Assembly (NCBI GenBank): GCA_002336105.1
Contig: DDEQ01000034.1
Span: forward strand, 93,851-157,850
Reading direction: 5' to 3'
DNA: 64,000 bases
DNA from: Chthonomonas sp. UBA1950
Lineage (GTDB): Bacteria; Armatimonadota; Fimbriimonadia; Fimbriimonadales; Fimbriimonadaceae
The translations under genes were made by a program, and so were the position numbers. The notes below the pieces were generated by a model that was not told the origin of the DNA, did not search any database, and saw only the letters and a program-made list of their open reading frames with translations. Of the stretch, positions 29,500 to 38,732 are shown in pieces (positions within the stretch are counted from its first letter, which is position 1; every line of letters begins with the position of its first letter).

Positions 29500-32400
29500 C
29501 TAGACCGACTCGAAAACGACCCCATCACCTTCGTTCATAACTAATCCAAGATCGAATGTCACAAAGCCGATTCCATCTTCGTTCGTCCAGACACATGGAA
29601 CTCGCCTCCCGTTGTGTTTTACGGTCAATTCACGACTTCCTGCCGAGGCAAGACTTACCTTTCGGAGACGCAAAACCCCGTGCTTTACTTCGATTCCAGC
29701 ACGAAACTTTCCGTTTTCATCTTTCTGCCAGAAGCTGCCCCATCCTTCTGAGGCGGTGAATGCAGCCCTGAAGTTGGATTGCTGAGCCTTTGGCGCGAAG
29801 GTAAGTTCACCTTTGGGACCGTGATAGCCAAATCCGCAAGTCGTGATGAAGACCCCGAAACTAGCCATCGCCCGTACGTAATGGTCGCTGCATTCAATTT
29901 CATTGAATGGATTGCGTTTGGCCGGATGGTGCCTGTCATGGGCGGCTTTGACAACGCGAAAGCCTTCTTCTACTAACCCTTCAGCAATCATGTGACTGGC
30001 TGCTTGATATTCGGTTCCAGTCCAGACTTCGTTAAAATACTTGGCTGCCCAAGTTGGCTCTGGGCCAAGAATTTCCTTTTCATCTCCGAATGGAAAACTG
30101 CAGAGGAGAAGGCCTCCTTCACCAGGAACTGCATACCATCGGCCCAATTTGTGTTCTTTCCTGAAAGGCCCCACGTCTGGAAGGAAGTTGTTTTTGTAGA
30201 GAGATTTCAGAGCTTGCGTCGCTCGTTCTTTTGAGACAATCCTTGGAAGACCGACTTGGTGAGACCAACTCTGTCCCATCAGCATATCGACTTCACAACC
30301 GTTGCCAATTCTCATCCCATCGAAATGCTCTTTCACATTTAACCGATGAATGTAGTAGCTTCCGTTCCAGAACATCTCATCAAACTTTGCGATGCCTTTT
30401 TGGAAAATGTCACTCCACCTCGATGCCGCCGCAGTATCGCCTACCTCCCTGGCCATTTCAGCACCGGCGGAAACCGCTGACAAGAAAAGCGAAGTCAACC
30501 ACGAAGACGGACCGTACAGATTGACATCAAGCGTGTTGTGTTGGCTTCCGGTCAGTATTCCGGTTTCGCCCCCCTCTTGTTTGATGAGGTATTCAAGCGC
30601 GGTCTTCATTCGATCGTAGACACGGCGTAAGAACTTGTCATCCACACTCGTTTGGTGCTCTCGATAGGTTCTAAGAACGTAACCGGCCTGAGCATCAGCC
30701 GCGAATCCATTGCCATATTCACCACGGAAGTCGATTAAACCGCTTTCGTGATATCCAGCTCCGAGTTGATAGTCCGCTTGCTCACGAATCGATCTCTCTA
30801 GCTCTGGAAAGAGGCGTCCAACTGCTTGGGCGTACTGCCAAACGTGACCGCACGTTCCTTCGCAGCAGCCAACTCCTTCCCACGCGTAGAACCGTCCGTT
30901 AGCGAACCTAACGCTTGTCATGGTCGCCAAAGTCGAGGTATTTGCCATCGTTCGGTTCAAAAACCAAATTGGCAAGGTCGAGTCGTACCAAGTATCTACC
31001 CATTTTTGAGTAACGGCAATCAGACGCTCACCTTCCTGCTTTAGGTGTGAAATGACGCTATCGACTGACTTAAAGCGCTCGGCGTAAAAGTGTCCGACCT
31101 TTCCAATTTTGTTCAATGTTAGATTAGGGAATCTCCAGGCAACGACGAACGTCACTGTTTCTGATTGTCGTGGCTTAAGAGCTAGCCTGGTTGTTACTCC
31201 GCTAGCTGGCTTCACAGGCACATCGGCAAAGACAACCTTGCTTGATGTCGGTTTAGTAAATAGGTCTGCAACTGGATCTTTTCCGAGGTCTTGCTTAATC
31301 TGCACAGAGTGATCTAGACACGCCAGAGCCATCTCGCCAATATCTGCCCGATCCTCTAAACGGGATGCCGCAGTATCAACAAACTCGATGCGACCAACCC
31401 CAATCTGCCCCCATGCTGCCGTCTCTTCGTCTACGATTTCGAAGTGGGCAGTTTTGCCTTGAAACTCTGAAACATTAAACGACCGTAGGGAAAGCTCGTC
31501 AACTTGGTTACCTGTTGCAGATCGTACAGTCTTCCCCTCAACAACCAGTCGTATCGCCGCTGTTTCCGGATGGTGTCCACCTCCGACCCAACACTCGACA
31601 TAGCGTCGCTCGATCACAAATGACTTACTGATGAGCTTGCCAACTAACGCATCACCCGTAACTCCAGTCGGCGACTTTTCTAGTCGGAAAGATTTCACCG
31701 AAAATTTCCCGGGGCCTCCAATCGGCCCACTCAAATATTTCAATGTGTCCTTATCGATTGGGCCAGATCCGAAGGCTTCGCCTTCTACCTTCCAATCACC
31801 GAAACCGTTTTCCCAATCTTCGAACCTAATTGGGGGTCTGATGGCGCCTTTTTCTGGTTGGGGCACCTTTAGACCAAACTCAACCCCATATTTCTTTGGC
31901 GTGTTCACACGGACTGCCTCGCCGGCTCCTAAAGAGTGCAAACCGACAGGGTTCTCCAGATAGCCTCCGATCTCGACAGTTTGCGTTTTGTCTGTTTTGT
32001 TCGTCAACGTAAACCGCATGAGGACCGCTGGCAAAGACGAAGAATCAGCGTCTAGAGGGACGAACGGAGAAAACGCCTCAAGCGAAACCGAGATCGGAGA
32101 CTGAGTGCTATCGTAGTTGACCACGCCAATCGGGTATTTCCCTTCAAAACTGACTTCATCCCAACCATTCAGGTCAAAAGTGCGAGTTCTGCCATCCACA
32201 TTAATAGCAAATCCTTGTTGAAACGGGTGAACTTGCTGTGGAGGCACGGCGTAATTCGAACCGCTCACAGGGTCTAGCTTTTCACCTTCATACTCGACTG
32301 GCTTGGGAATTGTCCCTAACTTCATTTCGTTGAAGATGTCCCACAGCCAAAGTCTCCCATCGCCGCCTAAATAGACCTGCCCAGCACACAACCCGCCGAC

Positions 32401-32625
32401 CGGCATGCCGATGTACTTCAGCTCATGCTTCGAGTAGATTTCACGCGTTCCTCGATCAAATAGAGACGGAACTGTTCCCTTGTCGAGCGGAACTGTTCCC
32501 ACCAGCCTTCCGGCTTGCGCCAGAATTGGCATGCCTACAGTCGCGCAAGCCGTCAAACGCAAAAAATCTCGACGAGGCAAAACTGGGCGATCGGTGCCCG
32601 TTGGACAACACTGTTCCTGATCCAT
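29500..32625 (-). CDS. GH116 family glycosidase (GBA2-like, DUF608) with Tat signal and inserted beta-sandwich
   Basis: 1,041 residues from ATG 32625, which has AGGAG six bases upstream. The N-terminus PRRDFLRLTACATVG is a twin-arginine export signal. Next come the GH116 N-domain (GMPVGGLCAGQVYLGGDGR; family activities beta-glucosidase, xylosidase, glucosylceramidase) and the alpha/alpha catalytic domain (CCEGTCGHVWQYAQ near 600, NEVWTGTEYQAASHMIAEGL near 905). Between about 265 and 420 lies an insert with DWENGFGDWKVEGEAFGSGP and VGGGHHPETAAIRLVVEG, similar to the beta-sandwich modules seen with GH32 levanases. The protein is likely periplasmic or surface located. Exact substrate unknown. 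Confidence 0.9.
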   Translation of the reverse strand: MDQEQCCPTGTDRPVLPRRDFLRLTACATVGMPILAQAGRLVGTVPLDKGTVPSLFDRGTREIYSKHELKYIGMPVGGLCAGQVYLGGDGRLWLWDIFNEMKLGTIPKPVEYEGEKLDPVSGSNYAVPPQQVHPFQQGFAINVDGRTRTFDLNGWDEVSFEGKYPIGVVNYDSTQSPISVSLEAFSPFVPLDADSSSLPAVLMRFTLTNKTDKTQTVEIGGYLENPVGLHSLGAGEAVRVNTPKKYGVEFGLKVPQPEKGAIRPPIRFEDWENGFGDWKVEGEAFGSGPIDKDTLKYLSGPIGGPGKFSVKSFRLEKSPTGVTGDALVGKLISKSFVIERRYVECWVGGGHHPETAAIRLVVEGKTVRSATGNQVDELSLRSFNVSEFQGKTAHFEIVDEETAAWGQIGVGRIEFVDTAASRLEDRADIGEMALACLDHSVQIKQDLGKDPVADLFTKPTSSKVVFADVPVKPASGVTTRLALKPRQSETVTFVVAWRFPNLTLNKIGKVGHFYAERFKSVDSVISHLKQEGERLIAVTQKWVDTWYDSTLPIWFLNRTMANTSTLATMTSVRFANGRFYAWEGVGCCEGTCGHVWQYAQAVGRLFPELERSIREQADYQLGAGYHESGLIDFRGEYGNGFAADAQAGYVLRTYREHQTSVDDKFLRRVYDRMKTALEYLIKQEGGETGILTGSQHNTLDVNLYGPSSWLTSLFLSAVSAGAEMAREVGDTAAASRWSDIFQKGIAKFDEMFWNGSYYIHRLNVKEHFDGMRIGNGCEVDMLMGQSWSHQVGLPRIVSKERATQALKSLYKNNFLPDVGPFRKEHKLGRWYAVPGEGGLLLCSFPFGDEKEILGPEPTWAAKYFNEVWTGTEYQAASHMIAEGLVEEGFRVVKAAHDRHHPAKRNPFNEIECSDHYVRAMASFGVFITTCGFGYHGPKGELTFAPKAQQSNFRAAFTASEGWGSFWQKDENGKFRAGIEVKHGVLRLRKVSLASAGSRELTVKHNGRRVPCVWTNEDGIGFVTFDLGLVMNEGDGVVFESV

Positions 32626-33172
32626 TACAAACTCCTGTCGAAGACGATACATGCCTGATAGTTATCGAACTCTAGTCGAACGTCCAGACTTTTGCAGTTT
32701 TTTGCATCCCCCCATCTTCAAGTAGCGTTCCCACGTTAGAGGAAGCAAAAAGCTCGATCAAATGCTCAATCGGTTACCGATTACCTATCTCTCAGCGAAA
32801 CCCATCATTGACTGACAGGGCCAAAGCCTCGTTCCCCGCTCAGTATTTCAAACCGCACTTTGAACACTCTGGTGCAGAACGAGAAGAGTCGTCATTGAAC
32901 CGCCTCTCAAGTGGCAAAGTGTGTTCGACGAAACGCTTTCGAGATGACTATCTCATTTAGTATGAGACTTCTACAAAAGACTCTGTAGCTTCAATATCAC
33001 CTGCTGCGATTCGCTTGGCTAGCATCAGGTCCTCACTAAAATCAGCCCGCATCGCCATTCCCCGACACTGTTACGCAGCCAGGATTCTGATCTTAGGTTC
33101 ACGGAAAATCGCCAACATAGTCTTGGGCATCGCGTAGCAAAGGATGTTCGTTCTCGTTCATCCTAATCAGGT
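32626..33172. other. 547-bp intergenic region, one possible gene remnant
   Basis: Divergent promoters for the GH116 gene and cyclophilin must lie here, but I see no convincing -35/-10 pair. The only structured content is a possible decayed small gene on the minus strand (32840-33058, listed separately) and a short inverted repeat TCTCAT-TTAGT-ATGAGA at 32951-32967. Confidence 0.5.
32840..33058 (-). pseudogene. Possible remnant of a small gene, ECF-sigma-like beginning
   Basis: On the minus strand a 33-codon frame (MAMRADFSEDLMLAKRIAAGDIEA in part, ending FVEVSY) stops at TAA. It continues in the same frame past TAG to a plausible protein end PECSKCGLKY at 32840. The LAKRIAAGDIEA stretch resembles the first helix of ECF sigma factors. 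GGGG lies about eight bases before the second ATG (33052). The evidence is weak; it could be chance. Confidence 0.2.
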
Positions 33173-33676
33173 ATGTCTGAAACTACAACAGAAGTCGCGA
33201 TTCTTCACACGAATCTTGGCGACATTGTGCTTGGATTCCTCACCGATAAGGCTCCGAACCATGTTGCGAACTTTAAGAAGCTCGTGACAGAAGGCTTCTA
33301 CAACGGTGTGCGATTCCACCGCGTTATCCCTGGATTCATGATTCAGGGCGGCGACCCAAACACCGTGGATGGCCCCCGATCAACTCACGGCACAGGTGGT
33401 CCCGGTTACCAAATCAACGCAGAATTCAACGACACTAAGCATGTGCGCGGCATACTCAGCGCGGCGAGATCCTCTGACCCGAATTCAGCAGGTAGTCAGT
33501 TCTTCTTAATGGTCGACACGGCTCCGCACCTAGACGGTAAGTACACCGCTTACGGCCAGGTTATCGAAGGTATGGATGTCGTTGACAAGATTGTCGCTCT
33601 CAAACGAGATTCACGCGACAATCCTCTAGAAGAGAATCCTGCGATTATCGAATCGGCAGAAATCGTCGTTCGCTGA
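33173..33676 (+). CDS. Peptidyl-prolyl cis-trans isomerase, cyclophilin type
   Basis: 167-residue cytoplasmic cyclophilin catalysing proline isomerisation during folding. Conserved active-site segments are present: FYNGVRFHRVIPGFMIQGGDP (catalytic Arg, Phe, Gln) near residues 42-62, GTGGPGYQINAEFN near 75, and NSAGSQFFLMVDTAPHLDGKYTAYG in part near 104-125. It has no signal peptide and a typical short bacterial length. It is convergent with the histidine kinase gene. Confidence 0.95.
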   Translation: MSETTTEVAILHTNLGDIVLGFLTDKAPNHVANFKKLVTEGFYNGVRFHRVIPGFMIQGGDPNTVDGPRSTHGTGGPGYQINAEFNDTKHVRGILSAARSSDPNSAGSQFFLMVDTAPHLDGKYTAYGQVIEGMDVVDKIVALKRDSRDNPLEENPAIIESAEIVVR

Positions 33677-33697
33677 TCCACTCGTACCTTTAGCCAG

Positions 33698-35302
33698 CTA
33701 GTCTGAACTGGCTGGCCCTTCAGAACGCGGTATGATCGGAAGCTGAACGATTGCGGTCGTTCCCCGAGCGAGCTTGCTCTCAATCCAGACTTTTCCGCCG
33801 TGTGCCTCGACGATTGACCGCACAATTGGTAGGCCAAGACCTGTACCACCTGATTCCCGATCTCGCGCGGCATCCGCCCGGTGAAACCGTTCAAAGAGGT
33901 GATCAATGTGCTCAGCCGAGATCCCCGATCCTTCGTCAATCACCCTGATCTCCACGAGAGGGTCGCTCTTGAAACACTCAACCGAGACTAGCTTCTCCTC
34001 CGACGTATGCCTAACAGCATTGCTCAGCAGATTAATAATTACTCGGGTAATAAGAGGCGGATCAACCAACAGTGCGATACAATCTGCACCTGAATACTCG
34101 ATCTGACGGGCATTCCCAGGGGAAACGGCTTCTATTGCTTCCACTATTAGTTGCTCCAACGGAACCGTCGTCCTTCTCAGTTCCATCTTCCCATCGTCTG
34201 ATCGAGCGAGTAGTAACAAATCTTGAACAAGGCTAGCCATTGAATTTGCTGACTTTCCGATTTCGACTAGATGATTTGCTAATCGATCTGGATCCTTCTT
34301 ACCAGCCGCCGCAATGCCGACACGCGTTTTAATGGCTGTCAATGGTGTTTTAAGTTCGTGAGAAGCATCGGCGATAAACCTCCTTTGAGCTTCGTTTTGT
34401 TCTGCCAAAGCAACAAAGGAACGTTCGAGACGATCGAGCATTGAGTTAAACGTGTTCGACAAACTGGCAAATTCGTCTTTCCCCGTAACGGTAAGTCGTC
34501 TACTCAGATTTGAAGCCTCGATTGCTTCTGCGGCTTGCGCTATATCTCGTACTGGTGCCATCGCTCGCCCAGTTAGGTACATTCCTGCTACTGTCGTAAA
34601 AATCAAGACTAACGGAAGCGCAGAAAGAAGAGCCATGCCAAGCCTTCCTACCGAAGCATCCGCTTGTCTAAGCGAAAACCCGAGTTGAACAACACTGTCT
34701 ATGCGACCATCACGGTAGAGTGGTCTCGAAACAAAACGAACTCTCTGGCCATTGACCAGGTTAGTGGATAAAACAACTTCTCCGGCCTTGGCATCAATCG
34801 CAGCATTCGTGTCCCATGGTTTGTCCTTATCCCAGGGCTTCCCAGGGTCCCTACCGCGACTACCGAAACGCCAAACACGAGGCCGACTAAGCTCCATTTC
34901 CAACGACCTCTGTTTGAGGCGTCCGGGCTCAATCCCAAATCGACTATCTTGTTGATCTGCAGGCTTATTGCTGGGGTCCCTGAAAGTTGTGTCGCGGGTT
35001 TCAACATTGGGTTGCTGAGGTTGTTGCTGGAACAACGGTCCGAGCATCTTGTTCTCTGTTACATAGTCTCGGGGACCACGATGCCCATTCGGACCACCTA
35101 GATTCCCTCCCGGTGGACCGCCTGGGCCACCAAACCGGTCGTTCTGCCACATCGTTTGAAAGAACTCTGCGCCACGCTGTAGATCAGCATCTACGGCCGC
35201 GTAAATGCTCAGACGAGTAGTCCAATACACGAATAACCCAAGAAGGGTAAGCACAAACGCCATCACCCATGCGTTCCAGAGTGTCAGGCGCGTCCTAATC
35301 AA
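33698..35302 (-). CDS. Membrane sensor histidine kinase (HAMP, HisKA, HATPase)
   Basis: 534 residues. N-terminal membrane helix (WVMAFVLTLLGLFVYW), a periplasmic domain with a glycine/proline/asparagine-rich stretch (FGGPGGPPGGNLGGPNG), a second helix near 225-245, then HAMP (RAMAPVRDIAQAAEAIEA), phosphoacceptor His in SHELKTPLTAI near residue 313, N-box NAVRHT and G-boxes DEGSGIS and GTGLGLPIV. Its start overlaps the response-regulator stop by 4 bp (ATGA), so the two form a coupled pair. The signal is unknown. Confidence 0.93.
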   Translation of the reverse strand: MIRTRLTLWNAWVMAFVLTLLGLFVYWTTRLSIYAAVDADLQRGAEFFQTMWQNDRFGGPGGPPGGNLGGPNGHRGPRDYVTENKMLGPLFQQQPQQPNVETRDTTFRDPSNKPADQQDSRFGIEPGRLKQRSLEMELSRPRVWRFGSRGRDPGKPWDKDKPWDTNAAIDAKAGEVVLSTNLVNGQRVRFVSRPLYRDGRIDSVVQLGFSLRQADASVGRLGMALLSALPLVLIFTTVAGMYLTGRAMAPVRDIAQAAEAIEASNLSRRLTVTGKDEFASLSNTFNSMLDRLERSFVALAEQNEAQRRFIADASHELKTPLTAIKTRVGIAAAGKKDPDRLANHLVEIGKSANSMASLVQDLLLLARSDDGKMELRRTTVPLEQLIVEAIEAVSPGNARQIEYSGADCIALLVDPPLITRVIINLLSNAVRHTSEEKLVSVECFKSDPLVEIRVIDEGSGISAEHIDHLFERFHRADAARDRESGGTGLGLPIVRSIVEAHGGKVWIESKLARGTTAIVQLPIIPRSEGPASSD

Positions 35303-35982
35303 GCGATAGCTTCCTCTTCAGTGCGTAAAACATAACCCATGCCATAGACCGTATGAATCAGCTTTCGGTCGAACCCATCGTCGATCTTTTTTCGCAGGTT
35401 TCGAATGTACACGTCAACGATGTTCGAGACACTTTGCTCATCAAGCCAGACTCGCTCAAGAATGACCTCTCGACTAAGAATTTGACCAGCGTGGGCAGCA
35501 AGTGATTCTAGCAGTGAATACTCACGCCCTGTCAGGATGATTTCCTTTCCGTTCCGATGGACCCTTCGAGCCGCGGTGTCCACTTCGAGATCATCGATTT
35601 GAATCTTTGATTGCTTAAGGGTATTTTCTCGTCGCAAAAGAGCCCTTACTCGAGCAAGCAACTCTTCATATTCAAAAGGTTTGCAAAGATAATCGTCTGC
35701 ACCTGCTTCGAGACCGACGACACGATCAGGCACAGTATCCTTTGCCGTCAACATCAAAATCGGAGTATTAACTCTGGCTTTCCTCAAGTTTCTACAAACC
35801 GATAACCCATCCATGCTTGGAAGCATAAGATCAAGCAGAATCAGCGAAAAGTTCGTGTGCTGGGCGAGCTTGAGGGCACGCTCCCCATCCCGACAGACCA
35901 TCGTAAAATAGCCCGCTTCATCGAGACCTTCACGTATGGCCGAGGAGATGCCCGGATCGTCTTCTACGATGAGTATTTTCAT
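35299..35982 (-). CDS. OmpR/PhoB-family response regulator
   Basis: About 227 residues, started at ATG 35982 so that it opens with MKILIVEDDPGIS; the longer frame adds eight residues. Receiver domain with the acidic pair near 8-9, phosphoacceptor Asp in LILLDLMLPSMDG near 51 and conserved Lys in YLCKPFEYEELLARV. The winged-helix DNA-binding domain has LTGREYSLLESLAAHAGQILSRE and the recognition region SNIVDVYIRNLRKKID. It is the partner of the kinase that overlaps its stop. Confidence 0.95.
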   Translation of the reverse strand: MKILIVEDDPGISSAIREGLDEAGYFTMVCRDGERALKLAQHTNFSLILLDLMLPSMDGLSVCRNLRKARVNTPILMLTAKDTVPDRVVGLEAGADDYLCKPFEYEELLARVRALLRRENTLKQSKIQIDDLEVDTAARRVHRNGKEIILTGREYSLLESLAAHAGQILSREVILERVWLDEQSVSNIVDVYIRNLRKKIDDGFDRKLIHTVYGMGYVLRTEEEAIA

Positions 35983-36068
35983 GGTTATACATAAGTTAAT
36001 TGGCAATCATGAATCAAAAATGAGAACAACGAACAGAACCGTCAGATTCTGCTGACGTCTAGCAAAAT

Positions 36069-36821
36069 ATGCTCAGTTTTGTTTGCCTAGCATTAGCCAC
36101 AACACCACAAACAATCACCATGAAAGTTGACGGAGTCGAAAGGGAGGCTTTAGTCTACGAAGGACAGGGACCGATTCCTGCCGGAGGGCGTCCACTCATA
36201 TTTGCCTGGCACGGTCACGGCGGAGGGATGAAACAAGCATCGTTTTCTTACGATATTCATGACGCTTGGCCAGAGGCAACTGTCGTTTATCCGCAAGGGT
36301 TACCCACGAAAGGCAAAACAGATGCTGCGGGAGTTAAGCGAGGCTGGCAACAGAACGTCGGTCAAGAGAATGACCGAGATATTCACTTTTTCGACGCGCT
36401 CTTAACCTACGTTATGGTTAATTCCAAGATAGATAAATCTCGAATCTATTCAATGGGTCACTCAAACGGAGCCCGATTCAGCTACGTCTTGTGGCAAAGT
36501 CGAGGCAATGTGTTCGCTGGATATGGCATTTCGGGCTCGCCAGCAATTGGAATGGTTCGCGAGTTCAACCCCAACAATGTCATGGTCATTGCAGGAGAGA
36601 CAGACCCTATCGTGAATTACAAGGGGCAAGTGATCTCACTCCAACTGATTGCTCGTCTTGATGGCGTAACATTGCCAAACCTCAAACCTGACGGAACTGT
36701 TCATACCTACTCCGGCAAAGGCGGACTAGAGATCGTGACACTCTTACATCCAACGGGGCACATCATTCCGCAAGGTGCAATCCCTGCAATGGTCTCAATG
36801 TTCAAGCGACACCACAAATAA
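36069..36821 (+). CDS. PHB-depolymerase/feruloyl-esterase-type (LpqC-like) alpha/beta hydrolase
   Basis: 250 residues, exported by a short signal peptide (MLSFVCLALATTPQ). The esterase D/LpqC pattern is clear: PLIFAWHGHGGG near 38 (oxyanion region), VVYPQGLPTKGK near 78, nucleophile Ser in YSMGHSNGARFSY near 135, acidic residue likely in VIAGETDPIVNY near 180, and the catalytic His in HPTGHIIP near 235. Related enzymes cleave polyhydroxybutyrate, feruloyl or acetyl esters on plant polymers; the substrate here is not determined. Confidence 0.85.
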   Translation: MLSFVCLALATTPQTITMKVDGVEREALVYEGQGPIPAGGRPLIFAWHGHGGGMKQASFSYDIHDAWPEATVVYPQGLPTKGKTDAAGVKRGWQQNVGQENDRDIHFFDALLTYVMVNSKIDKSRIYSMGHSNGARFSYVLWQSRGNVFAGYGISGSPAIGMVREFNPNNVMVIAGETDPIVNYKGQVISLQLIARLDGVTLPNLKPDGTVHTYSGKGGLEIVTLLHPTGHIIPQGAIPAMVSMFKRHHK

Positions 36822-36830
36822 GTTTGAATT

Positions 36831-36853
36831 GTGCTGGCTGACCAAGCCAGCAC
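36831..36853. terminator. Hairpin between convergent genes
   Basis: GTGCTGGCT (36831-36839), 5-base loop, AGCCAGCAC (36845-36853). It fills the space between the esterase stop and the pilin-like stop. The T-tract is poor (TTACTT on the plus strand), so this is a probable, not certain, bidirectional terminator. Confidence 0.55.
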
Positions 36854-37606
36854 TTACTTCAAGTCTGTGCCGTTGAATCCGTCTTTAGTCAAGTTGAGGT
36901 CCGGACAATCCTGAGCCGATGCAGTCTGGTTGCGTGCGAAAACGAATTTTGCATGTCCGTCGACAAACCCTCCGTTCCTTGCTCCCTCCCAGCGATCATC
37001 GCCAGGAACTAATCCGGCCTTAAGCGTGCCCCAGAAACCAGTCGGCTTGCCTGAGTTCTGATGAGCATTCAACCATTCCATAAACGACAGTTTTCGAGCA
37101 GGATCTAAGACACTAGTTGAGCTCACAGATACCGTGGATGCACCGGCTCCCGGATTGTTTAGGGAAGCAATCGTATTCCTGATCGTCATAGCGTTCACTT
37201 GTTCGGGGCTATGAAACAGGGTCAGTGAATACGCGTAGGACGTTGAATTGTAAGTTGAAGAGGCCGTTGAGTCACTGGGACAAACCAATACTGCCGGAGA
37301 TCCATTTGATGCAGTGAAGTTACTTCCCTCTTTCTGGCCTATTGCTAGATAGGGCATGAGGGGCCATCGAAACCTCATCCCGACCCAGAGATACGGGTCG
37401 CCGGTGTTCGGAAAGCAATCATCCGCGTCGTTGACATACATCGAAGTCGCGGTCAATAGTTGCTTCAGATTCGAAAGACACTGGGTCTTCTTAGCGGCTT
37501 CTTTTGCTTTTGCAAAAACAGGGAATAAGATGGCGGCAAGGATAGCAATTATGGCTATCACCACCAGAAGTTCAATCAGCGTAAATGCGCCTCTTTTGGC
37601 AACCAT
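36854..37606 (-). CDS. Type IV pilin-like protein with H-X9-DG C-terminus (DUF1559-like)
   Basis: About 250 residues from ATG 37606. The N-terminus [19 protein letters not shown] is a prepilin leader (cut at RG/A) followed by the hydrophobic helix ending [15 protein letters not shown]. The C-terminus [12 protein letters not shown] is the H-X9-DG signature. Genes of this kind are abundant in Armatimonadota and planctomycete-group genomes and may form pseudopili or secretion pseudopilins. A longer frame reaches 37816 but would overlap the divergent meaB gene. Codon and residue content upstream of 37606 look non-coding. Confidence 0.85.
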   Translation of the reverse strand: MVAKRGAFTLIELLVVIAIIAILAAILFPVFAKAKEAAKKTQCLSNLKQLLTATSMYVNDADDCFPNTGDPYLWVGMRFRWPLMPYLAIGQKEGSNFTASNGSPAVLVCPSDSTASSTYNSTSYAYSLTLFHSPEQVNAMTIRNTIASLNNPGAGASTVSVSSTSVLDPARKLSFMEWLNAHQNSGKPTGFWGTLKAGLVPGDDRWEGARNGGFVDGHAKFVFARNQTASAQDCPDLNLTKDGFNGTDLK

Positions 37607-37718
37607 CGGTTTATAGAGGGTACCCGCCAACCTTGTTTGGATATACTGCGTAAAGGTTGGCATTCTTGTGGAATACGCGGCATTATCTGTCGAAGGCGGA
37701 GTAGAACAACCGCCAACA

Positions 37719-38732
37719 ATGAACCCAAAACGAGGTTCAGCCCGATCGGTTCGTCGGCAAACACCGACAGAGCTAGTCGAATTGCTGACCAAAGGTGATC
37801 CTGTCGCTTTAGGCAAAGCAATAACCCTTATCGAGAGCTCCTCCTATCGAGATAGGCCAGCAGCAAAAGAAGTTATAGAAAAGTGCCTACCTTTATCAGG
37901 TAATTCTATTCGTGTTGGCATTACTGGTGTTCCTGGAGTTGGCAAGAGCACTTTCATCGAGGCTTTCGGGTTTTATATTGCAGACCAACTCAACAAAAAA
38001 TTGGCAGTTCTTGCGATAGATCCAACCAGCCTTATCTCTGGTGGCAGCATCTTAGGCGACAAAAGTCGGATGCCAAAGCTATCTGCACATGCAAACGCAT
38101 TCGTACGGCCCTCTCCAACCGGTGGTTCGCTTGGTGGAGTCGCTGCAAAAACACGAGAAGCGATGATTCTTTGCGAAGCCGCAGGTTATGAACTTATGCT
38201 GATTGAAACGGTCGGTGTAGGGCAAAGCGAGCTTGCCGTTCATTCGATGGTCGATTGCTTCTTGTTACTGATGTTGTCAGGTGCAGGAGACGAGATGCAG
38301 GGAATCAAGCGCGGCATCATGGAAATGGCTGATATTCTTGCCATCACCAAGGTCGACGGCGAAAATATCAATGCCTCAAAAGTTGCCGCTCAACGGTACA
38401 GAAACGCACTTCACCTCTTTCCGCCCACAGCTTCCAAATGGAGCCCGTCGGTCTTACTCACATCTTCGATGAGTGCCTTCGGGATAGACGAAGTCTGGAG
38501 TGAGATCATCAAGTTTGTCGAACATGAGAAAGCCGGTCACTTTTTTGAGAAGCGGCGCGGAAACCAATCTAAGCAGTGGCTAAAACAGACGATCGAGACC
38601 CGAATTCTCGAAGACTTCTACCGTCGGCCAAACCTTTTACACCGATTAGCCTTCTTAGAAGAAAGGGTCGCTAAAGGAGAGATCACAGTGAGATCAGCAT
38701 CAGACGCATTATTTGAGGAGACAAACAGTTGA
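37719..38732 (+). CDS. meaB: MeaB/ArgK-type P-loop GTPase (methylmalonyl-CoA mutase chaperone)
   Basis: About 337 residues from ATG 37719; a GTG at 37668 is also in frame. G3E-family GTPase that protects and loads B12-dependent acyl-CoA mutases. Seen: Walker [56 protein letters not shown] (switch region) and the GTP-specificity ITKVDGEN. No mutase gene is adjacent, so its partner must be encoded elsewhere. The stop overlaps the TTG start of the following hydrolase (TTGA). Confidence 0.93.
   Translation: MNPKRGSARSVRRQTPTELVELLTKGDPVALGKAITLIESSSYRDRPAAKEVIEKCLPLSGNSIRVGITGVPGVGKSTFIEAFGFYIADQLNKKLAVLAIDPTSLISGGSILGDKSRMPKLSAHANAFVRPSPTGGSLGGVAAKTREAMILCEAAGYELMLIETVGVGQSELAVHSMVDCFLLLMLSGAGDEMQGIKRGIMEMADILAITKVDGENINASKVAAQRYRNALHLFPPTASKWSPSVLLTSSMSAFGIDEVWSEIIKFVEHEKAGHFFEKRRGNQSKQWLKQTIETRILEDFYRRPNLLHRLAFLEERVAKGEITVRSASDALFEETNS

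Noticed and set aside
37607..37816. N-terminal extension of the pilin-like protein
   Set aside because: It would place about 70 residues before the prepilin leader, which must be near the N-terminus, and overlaps the divergent meaB gene.
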